Positions 52,465-61,232 of a stretch of DNA of 64,000 nucleotides are shown piece after piece. The DNA lies in the NCBI RefSeq assembly GCF_900460065.1, contig NZ_UAVD01000058.1, forward strand, positions 26,038 to 90,037, written 5' to 3'. Position numbers and translations under genes: made by a program. This stretch comes from Streptomyces griseus. GTDB lineage: Bacteria; Actinomycetota; Actinomycetes; Streptomycetales; Streptomycetaceae. Position 1 is the stretch's first letter. Each line of letters begins with the position of its first letter. Under the pieces are notes generated by a model, which was not told where the DNA came from, made no database searches, and was given only the letters and a program-made list of their open reading frames with translations.

Positions 52465-53421
52465 ATGGCCACGAACGCGATCGACCAGACCCGCCGGATG
52501 CTGTCCCTGGTGACGTATCTGCGCGAGCGCCCCGGCGCCCACGTCCAGGACGTGGCCCGGGCCTTCGGGATCACCGAGGACGAGCTGATCTCGGACCTCG
52601 ACGTCCTGCCCATGTGCGGCACCAGCTTCCGCGGCGGCGACCTCCTCGACATCGACACCGACGGCGACCGGATCTGGTGGCACAACCCGGACGACGTCGC
52701 CGAGCCGCTCCGCCTCGCCGCCGACGAGGCCACCGCGCTGCTCGTCGCCGCCCGCGCCGTCGCGACCCTGCCCGGCCTGCGCGAGAGCGACCGGGAGGCC
52801 CTCGTCCGCGCCACCGCCAAGCTGGAGACGGCCGCGGGCGAGTCCGGCGCGGCCAGTTCCCGCCTCTCGGTGACCTTCGAGGCGGAGGGCGGCGTCTTCG
52901 CCGACGTCGACCGGGCCATCTCCGAACGCCGCCGGCTCTGGCTGCGCTACTACTCGCCCGCCCGCGACGAACTCACCGAGCGCGAGGTCGACCCGATCCG
53001 CCTCTTCGCCGTCGGCCACACCTATATGGAGGGCTGGTGCCGGCTCTCCGAGGCCCGCCGGACCTTCCGGCTGGACCGGGTCGCCGAGATCCGCCTCCTC
53101 GACGCGCCCGCCGCCCCGCCCGAGCTGGAACTGCGCGACCTGTCCGCGGGGCTGGTCCAGCCCGCCGCCGAGGACCCGGAGGTCGTCATCGAGGTCGGCA
53201 CCGGCGGCCGCTGGGTCGCGGAGTACTACCCGCACGACCGCGCCGAGGAACTCCCCGACGGCGGCCTGCGGATCACCCTGCGCACCCCGGACCCGGCCTC
53301 CCTGCGCCGGCTCGCCCTGCGCCTCGGCGGCGACGGCCGCATCGTCACCCCGCCGGAGCTCGCGGACAGCGCCCGCGAGGCCGCCCGGGACGCACTCGCC
53401 GCCTACGAGGACGCGGTCTGA
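52465..53421 (+). CDS. pafC: WYL-domain transcriptional regulator PafC
   Basis: A 318-residue homologue of PafB. Winged helix ~1-75 (LVTYLRERPGAHVQDVARAFGITEDEL), WYL domain ~145-210 (RRLWLRYYSPARDELTEREVDPIRLFAVGHTYMEGWCRLSEARRTFRLDR, in parts) and a WCX tail. It acts with PafB; the single-stranded DNA or another ligand sensed by the WYL fold is not settled. The ATG has GGGAAG. Operon with pafB and probably the small gene that follows. Confidence 0.93.
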   Translation: MATNAIDQTRRMLSLVTYLRERPGAHVQDVARAFGITEDELISDLDVLPMCGTSFRGGDLLDIDTDGDRIWWHNPDDVAEPLRLAADEATALLVAARAVATLPGLRESDREALVRATAKLETAAGESGAASSRLSVTFEAEGGVFADVDRAISERRRLWLRYYSPARDELTEREVDPIRLFAVGHTYMEGWCRLSEARRTFRLDRVAEIRLLDAPAAPPELELRDLSAGLVQPAAEDPEVVIEVGTGGRWVAEYYPHDRAEELPDGGLRITLRTPDPASLRRLALRLGGDGRIVTPPELADSAREAARDALAAYEDAV

Positions 53422-53443
53422 GACCCGAGGAGGGCCCCCACCG

Positions 53444-53752
53444 ATGAACCGGACGCTCCTGTTCCCGGCCGCCGCCGGGACCCGCCCGGCGGCGCTGCCC
53501 GGCGCCGGACCCGTTCCGGTGCCCGTACCCGCGGCCGTACGCTTCCGGGCCGCCTGCCCCGACTGCCGGGGACGCTTCGAGCTGGCCGCCGCGGCACTGC
53601 GCCTCGCGATCGGCGCCACCAGCCGCACCACCTTCTACACCTTCACCTGCCCCGAGTGCGGCGCCTCGGTCCGCAAGCCCGCCGGAGAGCGCATCATCGA
53701 ACTGCTCACCGGCGGCGGCGTACGGACGCTGCGCCTGCACACCGCCCGGTAG
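53444..53752 (+). CDS. Small zinc-ribbon protein of unknown function
   Basis: A 102-residue basic protein with two CxxC knuckles, CPDC (38-41) and CPEC (69-72), separated by 27 residues, which fits a zinc ribbon. The flanking sequence includes FELAAAALRLAIGATSRTTFYTFT. The first 30 residues are Ala/Pro-rich. The ATG at 53444 has GAGGAGGG. It follows pafC by 22 bp and may be in its operon; a role in nucleic-acid binding is possible but unproven. Confidence 0.75.
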   Translation: MNRTLLFPAAAGTRPAALPGAGPVPVPVPAAVRFRAACPDCRGRFELAAAALRLAIGATSRTTFYTFTCPECGASVRKPAGERIIELLTGGGVRTLRLHTAR

Positions 53753-53847
53753 CGACCCGACCGCAGCCCGCGCGAACCCCGTCGGACGCCCGGCAGGGAG
53801 CACCCGTGGACACCCCGTAGCACCCCCGTAGGAAGAGGCACCGCCGT

Positions 53848-54045
53848 ATGTTCTGGCCCATGCTCGCCATCGCCCTGGGATTCCTGGGCATCGCCGTGCT
53901 CGGCGTGCTCGGCGTCAAGGTCTTCGTCGAGGCCCGGCGTCTCGGCCGGCAGGTCACGGTCACCGCGGAGCGGATCAACCGGGCGTCCGAGGACCTCGAA
54001 CGGGCGGCCACCCGCCTCGCGGCCACCGGCGAAGGCCTGCGATGA
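53848..54045 (+). CDS. Small single-pass membrane protein of unknown function
   Basis: A 65-residue protein: one hydrophobic helix (~2-26) and an amphipathic Arg/Glu-rich helix (~28-60). The layout resembles TatA/TatB, but the FG hinge is absent. The ATG has GGAAGAGG. It lies 218 bp upstream of tatA with a promoter between. It could be a Tat accessory protein or unrelated. Confidence 0.65.
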   Translation: MFWPMLAIALGFLGIAVLGVLGVKVFVEARRLGRQVTVTAERINRASEDLERAATRLAATGEGLR

Positions 54046-54144
54046 CGGACCCCGATGCCTGATGTTCGACCGCACCGGGGGGTACGCTGCATGGGTCGGC
54101 CCAGGCAGGGAGGTGCGGGTCGCAAGCAGGAGTACGCACGGGCA

Positions 54145-54175
54145 TTGCCTCGCGTTTACCCCTGCGGGTTACGAT
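54145..54175 (+). promoter_or_regulatory. Candidate promoter of tatAC
   Basis: TTGCCT (54145-54150), 19-bp spacer, TACGAT (54170-54175), ~80 nt before the tatA ATG. Confidence 0.5.
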
Positions 54176-54263
54176 CGCTGCCAAGCGCAACGATCGGACG
54201 TATGCCCGGTCGAACGGGTAGCGAGCCCACCCTCCAGCCGCCTCAGTGAGAAGGAAGTCGCAC

Positions 54264-54563
54264 ATGATCGGCAATCTGAAGCCCCTCGAGATCGTTCTGA
54301 TCATCGCTGTCATCCTGCTGCTTTTCGGTGCCAAGAAGCTCCCCGACATGGCGCGCTCGCTCGGCAAGTCGGCCCGCATCCTCAAGAGCGAGGCCAAGGC
54401 CATGAAGAAGGACGACGCGGCGACCGCGGCGCCCACGACGGAGACCGTCGCCGACGACACGGTCCCCCCGCAGTCCACCACCGCGCGCACCATCCAGGCC
54501 GCTCCGGGAGACGTCACCAGCTCCCGCCCGGTCAGCGAGGCCAAGCCCACCACCCAGAGCTGA
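54264..54563 (+). CDS. tatA: Sec-independent protein translocase TatA
   Basis: A 99-residue pore-forming Tat subunit. N-terminal membrane helix (~4-20), the FG hinge at 21-22, an amphipathic helix (23-50) and a disordered Thr/Pro-rich tail. It acts with TatC to export folded proteins with twin-arginine signals. The ATG at 54264 has AAGGAAG. tatC follows after 49 bp. Confidence 0.95.
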   Translation: MIGNLKPLEIVLIIAVILLLFGAKKLPDMARSLGKSARILKSEAKAMKKDDAATAAPTTETVADDTVPPQSTTARTIQAAPGDVTSSRPVSEAKPTTQS

Positions 54564-54612
54564 CAGCTGACGCGCTCCGCCGACAGCCGCCGCACGAGAC
54601 GAGGGAAGTGGG

Positions 54613-55578
54613 TTGCTCAAGTCTGCCCGCAAGCAGGAGAAGGACGACGAGGGGCGGATGCCTCTTCTCGATCACCTGCGTGAGCTGCGTAACCGGCTGC
54701 TGAAGGCCGTGCTGGCGATCGTCGTGGTGATGATCGTGGCGGCGTTCTACCAGAAGGAGATCTACGAGTTCCTTCTGGCTCCCATCCAGGAGTCCGTCGG
54801 CTGCAAGAACGGCGTGGTGACCACCGTCGACGGCAAGTCCTGCGCACTGCTGAAGACCGACACCCTGATCGGGCCGTTCACCAACGCGCTCAAGGTCGCG
54901 CTGATGTCCGGTGTGCTGCTGGCGACCCCGGTCTGGCTCTACCAGCTGTGGGCCTTCGTCGCCCCCGGGCTGCACAAGGGCGAGAAGCGCTACGCCTACG
55001 CCTTCGCCGTCGTCGGCGCGCCCCTCTTCCTGGCCGGCGGATACCTGGCGTACGCGATCCTGCCGCAGACCGCCGAGATCATGCTCGGCTTCAGCCCCGA
55101 CGACGTACAGAACCAGATCGGACTCGACAGCTATCTGGACCTGCTCGTCCGGATGGTGATCGTCTTCGGTCTGGCCTTCGAACTGCCGCTGCTGCTCATC
55201 GCCCTGAACATGACGGGTCTGGTCACCGGCAAGCGGATGCTCACCTGGTGGCGCGGCATGGTCGTCGGCCTCACCGCGTTCGCCGCCATCGCGACCCCCG
55301 GCGGCGAGCCCATCTCGATGCTCCTGCTGGCCGGCCCCCTCGCGGTCCTCTACTTCATCGCCGTCGGCTTCTCCCTGGTGAACGACAAGCGGCGCAACCG
55401 CAACAACCCCGACGCCGAGCTCAGCGACGACGAGGCCTCGGATCTCGATCTGACGCCCGAGCCCGTCGGCCGCGTCGAGAACGTCTCCGGCTCCCGCCCG
55501 GCGCTCCCGGGCCAGGCGTCCGGCGAGGCGGACGGTCCCGGATCGCACCGGCTCAACGGTTACGACGACATCACCTGA
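54613..55578 (+). CDS. tatC: Sec-independent protein translocase TatC
   Basis: A 321-residue six-helix membrane protein that recognises the twin-arginine signal. Hallmarks: the N-terminal cytosolic MPLLDHLRELRNRL, the PVWLYQLWAFVAPGLHKGEKRYA loop and the ATPGGEPISMLLLAGPL region. The C-terminal 70 residues are a hydrophilic extension common in streptomycetes. The start is a TTG at 54613 with GAGGGA; an ATG at 54658 would cut the N-terminal arm. Confidence 0.95.
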   Translation: MLKSARKQEKDDEGRMPLLDHLRELRNRLLKAVLAIVVVMIVAAFYQKEIYEFLLAPIQESVGCKNGVVTTVDGKSCALLKTDTLIGPFTNALKVALMSGVLLATPVWLYQLWAFVAPGLHKGEKRYAYAFAVVGAPLFLAGGYLAYAILPQTAEIMLGFSPDDVQNQIGLDSYLDLLVRMVIVFGLAFELPLLLIALNMTGLVTGKRMLTWWRGMVVGLTAFAAIATPGGEPISMLLLAGPLAVLYFIAVGFSLVNDKRRNRNNPDAELSDDEASDLDLTPEPVGRVENVSGSRPALPGQASGEADGPGSHRLNGYDDIT

Positions 55579-55583
55579 CCTTG

Positions 55584-55589
55584 TAGGGT
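55584..55589 (+). promoter_or_regulatory. -10 hexamer TAGGGT, leaderless lipid kinase gene
   Basis: TAGGGT lies 5 nt after the tatC stop and ends 7 nt before the GTG at 55597; no Shine-Dalgarno. Confidence 0.55.
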
Positions 55590-55596
55590 CCGGCGG

Positions 55597-56538
55597 GTGA
55601 CCAGCGAGATCACCCTCTTCGTCAATCCCACCGCGGGGCGCGGCCGGGGCGCGCACGCCGCGCAGCCGGCCGCTTCCGCGTTGCGGGACGCCGGATTCTC
55701 CGTCCGCACGGTGCTGGGCGAGGACGCCGACGACGCCCTGCGCCGGGCCCGCGAGGCCGTCGCGGCGGGGACCGGAGCGCTGATAGCCGTGGGCGGGGAC
55801 GGGCTGATGTCCCTCGCCCTCCAGGCCGTCGCGGGGACCGCCACCCCGCTCGGCGTCGTCGCCGTCGGCACCGGCAACGACTTCGCCCGCGCGCTGGGGC
55901 TGCCGATACGCGACCCGGCCGCCGCCGGACGGCTGGCCGCGCGGGCGCTCAAGGACGGCGGCCACCGCGACATCGACCTCGGGCGGGTCGGGGAGCGCTG
56001 GTTCGGTTCCGTGCTCGCCTCCGGCTTCGATTCCCGGGTGAACGACCGGGGCAACCGGATGCGGTTCGTCGGCGGACGGTTCAAGTACGACCTGGCGATC
56101 CTCGCCGAACTGGCCGCCTTCCGGCCTATCCCGTACCGGATCCGGCTCGACGGCGGCGAGGCCGTCGAGATCGAGGCCACGCTCATCGCGGTGGGCAACG
56201 GGACCACGTACGGCGGGGGCATGCGGATCTGCGCCGACGCGGAGATGGACGACGGACTCTTCGACGTGACCGTGGTGGGGGAGTGCACCCGCACCACGCT
56301 CCTCAAGGTCTTCCCGAGGGTCTACCGGGGCACGCACCTGAGCCACCCCGCCGTCACCGTGCACCGGGTCTCCTCGATCGAGCTGGCTGCGGCCGGGGTC
56401 ACGGCGTACGCGGACGGCGAGCCGCTGGGCGCGCTGCCGCTCACCGCCACCTGTGTACCGGGCGCCGTGCGGGTGCTCGCCGGGCACCGGGAAGGCCCCG
56501 GCCGGACCCCGGGGGAGGGAACGGCCACGGGCATTTAA
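55597..56538 (+). CDS. Diacylglycerol-kinase-family lipid kinase (DgkB/YegS-like)
   Basis: A 313-residue kinase: NPTAGRGRGAH near the N-terminus, the nucleotide motif GGDG (66-69) and GTGNDFAR (91-98), then the beta-sandwich domain with VGNGTTYGGGMRICADAEMDDGLFDV. It phosphorylates diacylglycerol or a related lipid with ATP. Predicted leaderless. The stop is 45 bp before the helicase start. Symbol not assigned, as several paralogues exist in Streptomyces. Confidence 0.9.
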   Translation: MTSEITLFVNPTAGRGRGAHAAQPAASALRDAGFSVRTVLGEDADDALRRAREAVAAGTGALIAVGGDGLMSLALQAVAGTATPLGVVAVGTGNDFARALGLPIRDPAAAGRLAARALKDGGHRDIDLGRVGERWFGSVLASGFDSRVNDRGNRMRFVGGRFKYDLAILAELAAFRPIPYRIRLDGGEAVEIEATLIAVGNGTTYGGGMRICADAEMDDGLFDVTVVGECTRTTLLKVFPRVYRGTHLSHPAVTVHRVSSIELAAAGVTAYADGEPLGALPLTATCVPGAVRVLAGHREGPGRTPGEGTATGI

Positions 56539-56583
56539 AGATCGCGCTGAGTGTCAGAGGTGACGGGTAGGCTCGTAGCCAAG

Positions 56584-59424
56584 ATGACAGAGGACCTCTC
56601 ACCAGCTGAGCGATACCAGGCTTCTCGGGACCGTGCGGCCGAGATGGCGACGGCTCTCGGGCCCTTCCGCGAGATGTACGAGTTCGGTCTGGACCCGTTC
56701 CAGATCGAGGCCTGCCAGGCACTGGAGGCGGGCAAGGGGGTGCTGGTCGCGGCCCCCACCGGGTCGGGCAAGACGATCGTCGGCGAGTTCGCCGTGCACC
56801 TGGCCCTGGAGCAGGGCCGCAAGTGCTTCTACACCACACCGATCAAGGCGCTCTCCAACCAGAAGTTCGCCGATCTCGTCAAGCGGTACGGCGCCGACAA
56901 GGTCGGCCTGCTGACCGGCGACAACAGCGTCAACTCCGAGGCGCCGGTGGTCGTGATGACCACCGAGGTCCTGCGGAACATGCTGTACGCGGGCTCCCCG
57001 TCGCTGTCCGGCCTGGGCTATGTGGTCATGGACGAGGTGCACTACCTCTCCGACCGCTTCCGGGGCGCGGTGTGGGAGGAAGTGATCATTCACCTCCCGG
57101 AGTCCGTGACGCTGGTCTCCCTGTCGGCGACCGTCTCCAACGCGGAGGAGTTCGGCGACTGGCTGGACACCGTGCGCGGCGACACCGAGGTGATCGTCTC
57201 CGAGCACCGCCCGGTGCCGCTCTGGCAGCACGTGATGGCCGGACGCAAGATGTACGACCTCTTCGAGGAGACGACCGACCACGGCGGCCGGGGCGCCGGA
57301 CGCCGCGAGGTCAACCCCGACCTGGTCCGGCTCGCCCGGCAGGAGAGCCAGAACGTCTACAACCCCCGCGACCGCCGCCGGGGAAAGATGGTGCGCGAGG
57401 CCGACCGTGAGCGCGAGAGGCGACAGCGCGGCCGGATCTGGACGCCCGGCCGGCCGGAGGTCATCGACCGGCTGGACAACGAGGGCCTGCTCCCGGCCAT
57501 CACCTTCATCTTCAGCCGGGCCGGCTGCGAGGCCGCCGTCCAGCAGTGCCTGTACGCCGGGCTGCGGCTCAACGACGAGGACAAGCGCCGGCTGGTGCGG
57601 GAGATCGTCGAGGAGCGGACCGCCTCCATCCCTGGCGAGGACCTGCACGTCCTGGGTTACTACGAGTGGCTCGAAGGGCTGGAGCGGGGCATCGCCGCGC
57701 ACCACGCGGGCATGCTGCCGACCTTCAAGGAAGTCGTCGAGGAGCTGTTCGTCCGGGGGCTGGTGAAGGCCGTCTTCGCCACCGAGACCCTGGCGCTCGG
57801 CATCAACATGCCCGCGCGTTCCGTGGTGCTGGAGAAGCTCGTCAAGTGGAACGGCGAGCAGCACGCCGACATCACCCCCGGCGAGTACACCCAGCTCACC
57901 GGACGGGCCGGACGCCGCGGCATCGACGTCGAGGGCCACGCGGTGGTCCTGTGGCAGCGGGGCATGGACCCGACGGGGCTGGCCGGCCTCGCCGGCACCC
58001 GCACGTATCCGCTGCGCTCCAGCTTCCGCCCCTCGTACAACATGGCGGTCAACCTGGTGCAGCAGTTCGGCCGGCACCGCTCGCGGGAGCTGCTGGAGAC
58101 CTCGTTCGCCCAGTTCCAGGCGGACAAGTCCGTCGTCGGGATCTCCCGGCAGGTGCAGCGCAACGAGGAGGGCCTGGAGGGCTACAAGGAGGGCATGACC
58201 TGCCACCTCGGTGACTTCGAGGAGTACGCGCGCCTGCGGCGCGACCTCAAGGACCGAGAGACGGAGCTGGCCAAACAGGGCGCGGCGCAGCGGCGGGCGG
58301 CAGCGGCCTCCTCCCTGGAGAAGCTGAAGCCGGGAGACGTCATCCATGTGCCGACGGGGAAGTTCGCGGGGCTGGCCCTGGTGCTGGATCCGGGGCTGCC
58401 CGCCGGGCGGGCCAACGGGCACCGCGGCTTCGACCACCACGACGGGCCGCGTCCCCTGGTGCTGACCGCCGAGCGGCAGGTCAAGCGGCTGGCCTCGATG
58501 GACTTCCCGGTACCGGTGGAGGCGCTGGACCGGATGCGCGTCCCGAAGTCGTTCAATCCGCGCTCGCCGCAGTCCCGGCGCGATCTGGCCTCCGCGCTGC
58601 GGACGAAGGCCGGGCACATCGTGCCCGACCGGCACCGCAAGGGGCGGGCGCCGGCCGCCGACGACCGCGAGATCGCCCGGCTGCGGACCGAGCTGCGCGC
58701 CCACCCGTGCCACGGGTGCGACGAGCGGGAGGACCACGCGCGGTGGGCCGAGCGCTACCACCGTCTCCAGCGGGACACCCGGCAACTGGAGAAGCGGATC
58801 GAGGGGCGGACGAACACGATCGCCCGGACGTTCGACCGGATCGTCGCGCTCCTCACCGAGCTGGACTACCTCCGGGGCAACGAGGTCACCGCGAACGGGC
58901 GGCGGCTCGCCCGGCTCTACGGGGAGCTGGACCTGCTCGCCAGCGAGTGCCTGCGGGAAGGGGTCTGGGAAGGGCTCAACCCCGCTGAACTGGCCGCTTG
59001 CGTCTCGGCGTTGGTCTACGAGGCGCGGCAGGCCGATGACGCGGTCGCGCCCAAGCTGCCGTCCGGGCCCGCCAAGGTCGCCATGGGCGAGATGGTGCGG
59101 ATCTGGGGGAGGCTGGACGCTCTTGAGGAGGACTTCAAGATCAACCAGACGGAGGGGGTCGGGCAGCGTGAGCCCGATCTCGGATTCGCCTGGGCGGTCT
59201 ACATGTGGGCCTCCGGCCGGACGCTGGACGAGGTGCTGCGCGAGGCGGAGATGCCGGCGGGCGACTTCGTACGGTGGTGCAAGCAGGTGATCGACGTGCT
59301 GGGGCAGGTGGCCGCGGCGGCTCCCCGGGATGCGGGGGAGGGGGCGAGCTCCGTGGCGAAGAACGCGCGCAAGGCGGTGGACGCGGTGTTGCGGGGAGTG
59401 GTGGCGTACAGCTCTGTCGGCTGA
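56584..59424 (+). CDS. Ski2/Mtr4-type DEAD/DEAH-box RNA helicase
   Basis: A 946-residue superfamily 2 helicase. Motif I APTGSGKT (57-64), Ia TTPIKALSNQK, II DEVH (150-153), III SLSATVSN, later RAGCEAAVQ, motif V TETLALGINMPARSVV and motif VI QLTGRAGRRGID. The C-terminal ~300 residues contain the Ski2/DSHCT-type helical domain with LERGIAAHHAGMLPTFKEVVE before it. An insertion with CHGCDEREDH (~710) may bind zinc. It likely unwinds structured RNA. The ATG at 56584 was preferred to a GTG at 56551; a TAGGCT -10 at 56568 gives a leader of only a few nt. Confidence 0.92.
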   Translation: MTEDLSPAERYQASRDRAAEMATALGPFREMYEFGLDPFQIEACQALEAGKGVLVAAPTGSGKTIVGEFAVHLALEQGRKCFYTTPIKALSNQKFADLVKRYGADKVGLLTGDNSVNSEAPVVVMTTEVLRNMLYAGSPSLSGLGYVVMDEVHYLSDRFRGAVWEEVIIHLPESVTLVSLSATVSNAEEFGDWLDTVRGDTEVIVSEHRPVPLWQHVMAGRKMYDLFEETTDHGGRGAGRREVNPDLVRLARQESQNVYNPRDRRRGKMVREADRERERRQRGRIWTPGRPEVIDRLDNEGLLPAITFIFSRAGCEAAVQQCLYAGLRLNDEDKRRLVREIVEERTASIPGEDLHVLGYYEWLEGLERGIAAHHAGMLPTFKEVVEELFVRGLVKAVFATETLALGINMPARSVVLEKLVKWNGEQHADITPGEYTQLTGRAGRRGIDVEGHAVVLWQRGMDPTGLAGLAGTRTYPLRSSFRPSYNMAVNLVQQFGRHRSRELLETSFAQFQADKSVVGISRQVQRNEEGLEGYKEGMTCHLGDFEEYARLRRDLKDRETELAKQGAAQRRAAAASSLEKLKPGDVIHVPTGKFAGLALVLDPGLPAGRANGHRGFDHHDGPRPLVLTAERQVKRLASMDFPVPVEALDRMRVPKSFNPRSPQSRRDLASALRTKAGHIVPDRHRKGRAPAADDREIARLRTELRAHPCHGCDEREDHARWAERYHRLQRDTRQLEKRIEGRTNTIARTFDRIVALLTELDYLRGNEVTANGRRLARLYGELDLLASECLREGVWEGLNPAELAACVSALVYEARQADDAVAPKLPSGPAKVAMGEMVRIWGRLDALEEDFKINQTEGVGQREPDLGFAWAVYMWASGRTLDEVLREAEMPAGDFVRWCKQVIDVLGQVAAAAPRDAGEGASSVAKNARKAVDAVLRGVVAYSSVG

Positions 59425-59425
59425 C

Positions 59426-59452
59426 GCCGGTGCCGGTGCCGGTGCCGGTGCC
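59426..59452. repeat. GCCGGT hexanucleotide tandem repeat
   Basis: Four and a half copies of GCCGGT right after the helicase stop codon. Part of the 276-bp non-coding stretch 59425-59700. Confidence 0.8.
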
Positions 59453-59554
59453 CTGTGGCGCTGACGGGTTGGGGCCCGTGGTGCGGCGCTGTCCGCCTGC
59501 GGCGGGCTTGTTCCCCTACCCGCCCCTTCCCGAAACCGGGGCTCTGCCCCGGAC

Positions 59555-59663
59555 CCCGCTCCTCAAGCGCCGGAGGGGCTGGGGAGAGCCGGAGGGGCTG
59601 GGGAGAGCCGGGGAGTCGAAGAGGGAAGAGGGCCGGGCCCCGCTCCTCGGGCGCCGGAGGGGC
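59555..59663. repeat. Streptomyces-type intergenic repeat, two copies
   Basis: A 26-bp unit with core GCGCCGGAGGGGCT occurs at 59555-59580 and 59638-59663, differing only in AA to GG. Between them the phrase CCGGAGGGGCTGGGGAGAG is itself repeated (59570-59608). The element, with its CCCCTTCCCGAAACCGGGG-like preamble, is of a kind I know as very frequent between genes of Streptomyces; its role is unknown. Confidence 0.7.
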
Positions 59664-59700
59664 TCACCGGAGAGGCGAGGCTGTCGGGGTGCGGGGTGGG

Positions 59701-60138
59701 TCAGGTTTTGCGGGTTCTGGCCGCTGCTCCCGCGCAGACCATGCCCAGCAGGACGGCCAAGCCGCCGACGATGATGTTGTTGATCACGACCCCGGCGTCG
59801 GGGCTGCTGCCCACCACCCAGCTCGACACGATGATCCACGCACCCATGGCGCAGATCGCCCAGCTCAGGCCGTACATCCGCGCCGGCATCACCGTGAAGC
59901 CGAGAGCCAGCACCGCGATGGCGATGCCCATCACCAGGTTGTGCGTGACCAGGGCCGGCTGGCTGGCCGTGAAGTGGAGCACCCACGGGGAAACGGCGCA
60001 GTAGAGGCCGACGAGGAACACCGGCGCGTCCACCAGCGCCACATCGCGACCGCCCATCACCCGGTCGTACCGCGCACGCATTTCGGAGGCGTCGGGGTGG
60101 CCCGACAAGTCACTCCTCGCGTGTGAGACGTTGCTCAT
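59701..60138 (-). CDS. SPW repeat-containing membrane protein
   Basis: A 145-residue protein with four hydrophobic helices. The first carries the SPW motif (CAVSPWVLHF) and a second tryptophan-rich segment is later (GLSWAICAMGAWIIVSSW). N-terminal 40 residues are hydrophilic. Function unknown; such proteins are common in actinobacteria. The ATG at 60138 has AAGGAGA; sequence upstream in frame is not conserved-looking. Confidence 0.82.
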   Translation of the reverse strand: MSNVSHARSDLSGHPDASEMRARYDRVMGGRDVALVDAPVFLVGLYCAVSPWVLHFTASQPALVTHNLVMGIAIAVLALGFTVMPARMYGLSWAICAMGAWIIVSSWVVGSSPDAGVVINNIIVGGLAVLLGMVCAGAAARTRKT

Positions 60139-60210
60139 GAGATCTCGTCTCCTTCGTCGTGCGGGCCCCGCCGCCTTGGGGATGGATGCGGCAGGCACCC
60201 TCATCCCCAT

Positions 60211-60270
60211 AGTGCTCTTATCGGGAGCTTATGTGTACTTTTCGGGCGATTTTATTGGTGAGGATTCTCA
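60211..60270. other. AT-rich patch upstream of SPW gene
   Basis: 26 of 60 bases are G or C, the most AT-rich stretch I noticed in the window. It overlaps the 3' end of the ADP-ribosylglycohydrolase gene and sits ~70-130 bp before the SPW start, so it probably carries that gene's promoter. I cannot pick out a certain -10/-35 pair. Confidence 0.6.
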
Positions 60271-61226
60271 GGGGCCCCGGGCCCTTCGGAGTCCAGCCGG
60301 CCCGCCAGGGTGCGAAGGTCCCCCGTGGTCAGCCGACGGTCCCCGTGGCCGGGGAGCGGTACGTGCAGGGGTTCGGTCCAGCGGGCGGGGATCATGCCGA
60401 GGCCGTACACCGCTCCCGCCAGGCCGCCCGTCACGGCTGCCACCGTGTCGGTGTCCCCGCCGACGTCGACGGCGGCGGCCAGGGACCGCTCGAAGGTGTC
60501 CGTCGTGCGCAGTGCCCAGAGGGCCGTGCCCAGACAGGGCCACACCGCGCCGTTGAACTCGGTCGCCAGGCCCGGGTGCCAGTCCGGGGCGAGCACCGTC
60601 GCCCAGCGGGCGCGGTGGTCGGCGTGCACCTCGGCCAGCGTCGCGGGGAGGGCGGCGAGCGGGTCCTGGCCCGCCAGCGCGACCCGCACCAGTTCGTGGA
60701 AGACCGCGGTGCCCTCCCAGGCCGCCCGGTCTCCGTGGGTCAGGGCCGCGATCCGGCGCGCCGCCTCCATCGTCGCCGGCCGGCCCGCCCGTGCGAAGTA
60801 CACCGCCGACGTGGTTGCCCGCATCAGCGAACCGTTGCCCGCGGCCCGCCCGTTGAGCTGGAAGTGCAGGGCCGCCGCCAGGTCCCACGGTTCGCCGTTG
60901 GTCAGCACGTCCTCGGTCTGGAGGCCGATGTCCTTCGGCCCGCCCGCGGCCCACCGCCGGAACCGGTCGAACACGTCCGGCAGGTCCAGGCCGCCCCGCT
61001 CCAGCAGCGACTCCCCGACCAGCACGGCCATCTGTGTGTCGTCCGTCGCCTCGCCGGGGTCCCAGCCGCCGCCCCCGCACAGCGTCCCGACGCCGTCCGG
61101 GAAGCGGGCGGTGAACACACCGGCGGGGCCGAACTCGAACGGGGCGCCGAGGGCGTCCCCGGCGGCGGAACCGACCACGGCTCCGGCCACACGGTCGGCA
61201 CGGCCCAGGGGGTCACGGTGTGTCAT
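60252..61226 (-). CDS. ADP-ribosylglycohydrolase family protein
   Basis: A 324-residue DraG/ARH-like enzyme. Metal-binding motifs TDDTQMA (D62, D63) near the N-terminus and VGGDTDTVAAVTGGLAGA near residue 260 give the di-Mg2+ site. It removes ADP-ribose from proteins or a small molecule. The ATG at 61226 has no Shine-Dalgarno; a TAGCCT -10 lies 6 nt upstream. The TAA stop is inside an AT-rich patch. Confidence 0.9.
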   Translation of the reverse strand: MTHRDPLGRADRVAGAVVGSAAGDALGAPFEFGPAGVFTARFPDGVGTLCGGGGWDPGEATDDTQMAVLVGESLLERGGLDLPDVFDRFRRWAAGGPKDIGLQTEDVLTNGEPWDLAAALHFQLNGRAAGNGSLMRATTSAVYFARAGRPATMEAARRIAALTHGDRAAWEGTAVFHELVRVALAGQDPLAALPATLAEVHADHRARWATVLAPDWHPGLATEFNGAVWPCLGTALWALRTTDTFERSLAAAVDVGGDTDTVAAVTGGLAGAVYGLGMIPARWTEPLHVPLPGHGDRRLTTGDLRTLAGRLDSEGPGAPENPHQ

Positions 61227-61232
61227 CCCGTC

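Noticed and set aside
54055..54249. 64-codon open frame upstream of tatA
   Set aside because: Overlaps the tatA promoter, lacks a ribosome site and has Arg/Gly/Pro-rich shadow composition.
59426..59663. CRISPR array or mobile element in the repeat-rich gap
   Set aside because: Repeats are short tandem or dispersed intergenic units without regular spacers, transposase or terminal inverted repeats.
59205..59774. 189-codon open frame overlapping the helicase 3' end and the repeat gap
   Set aside because: Starts inside the helicase gene in another frame, and its Gly/Arg-rich content comes from the repeats.
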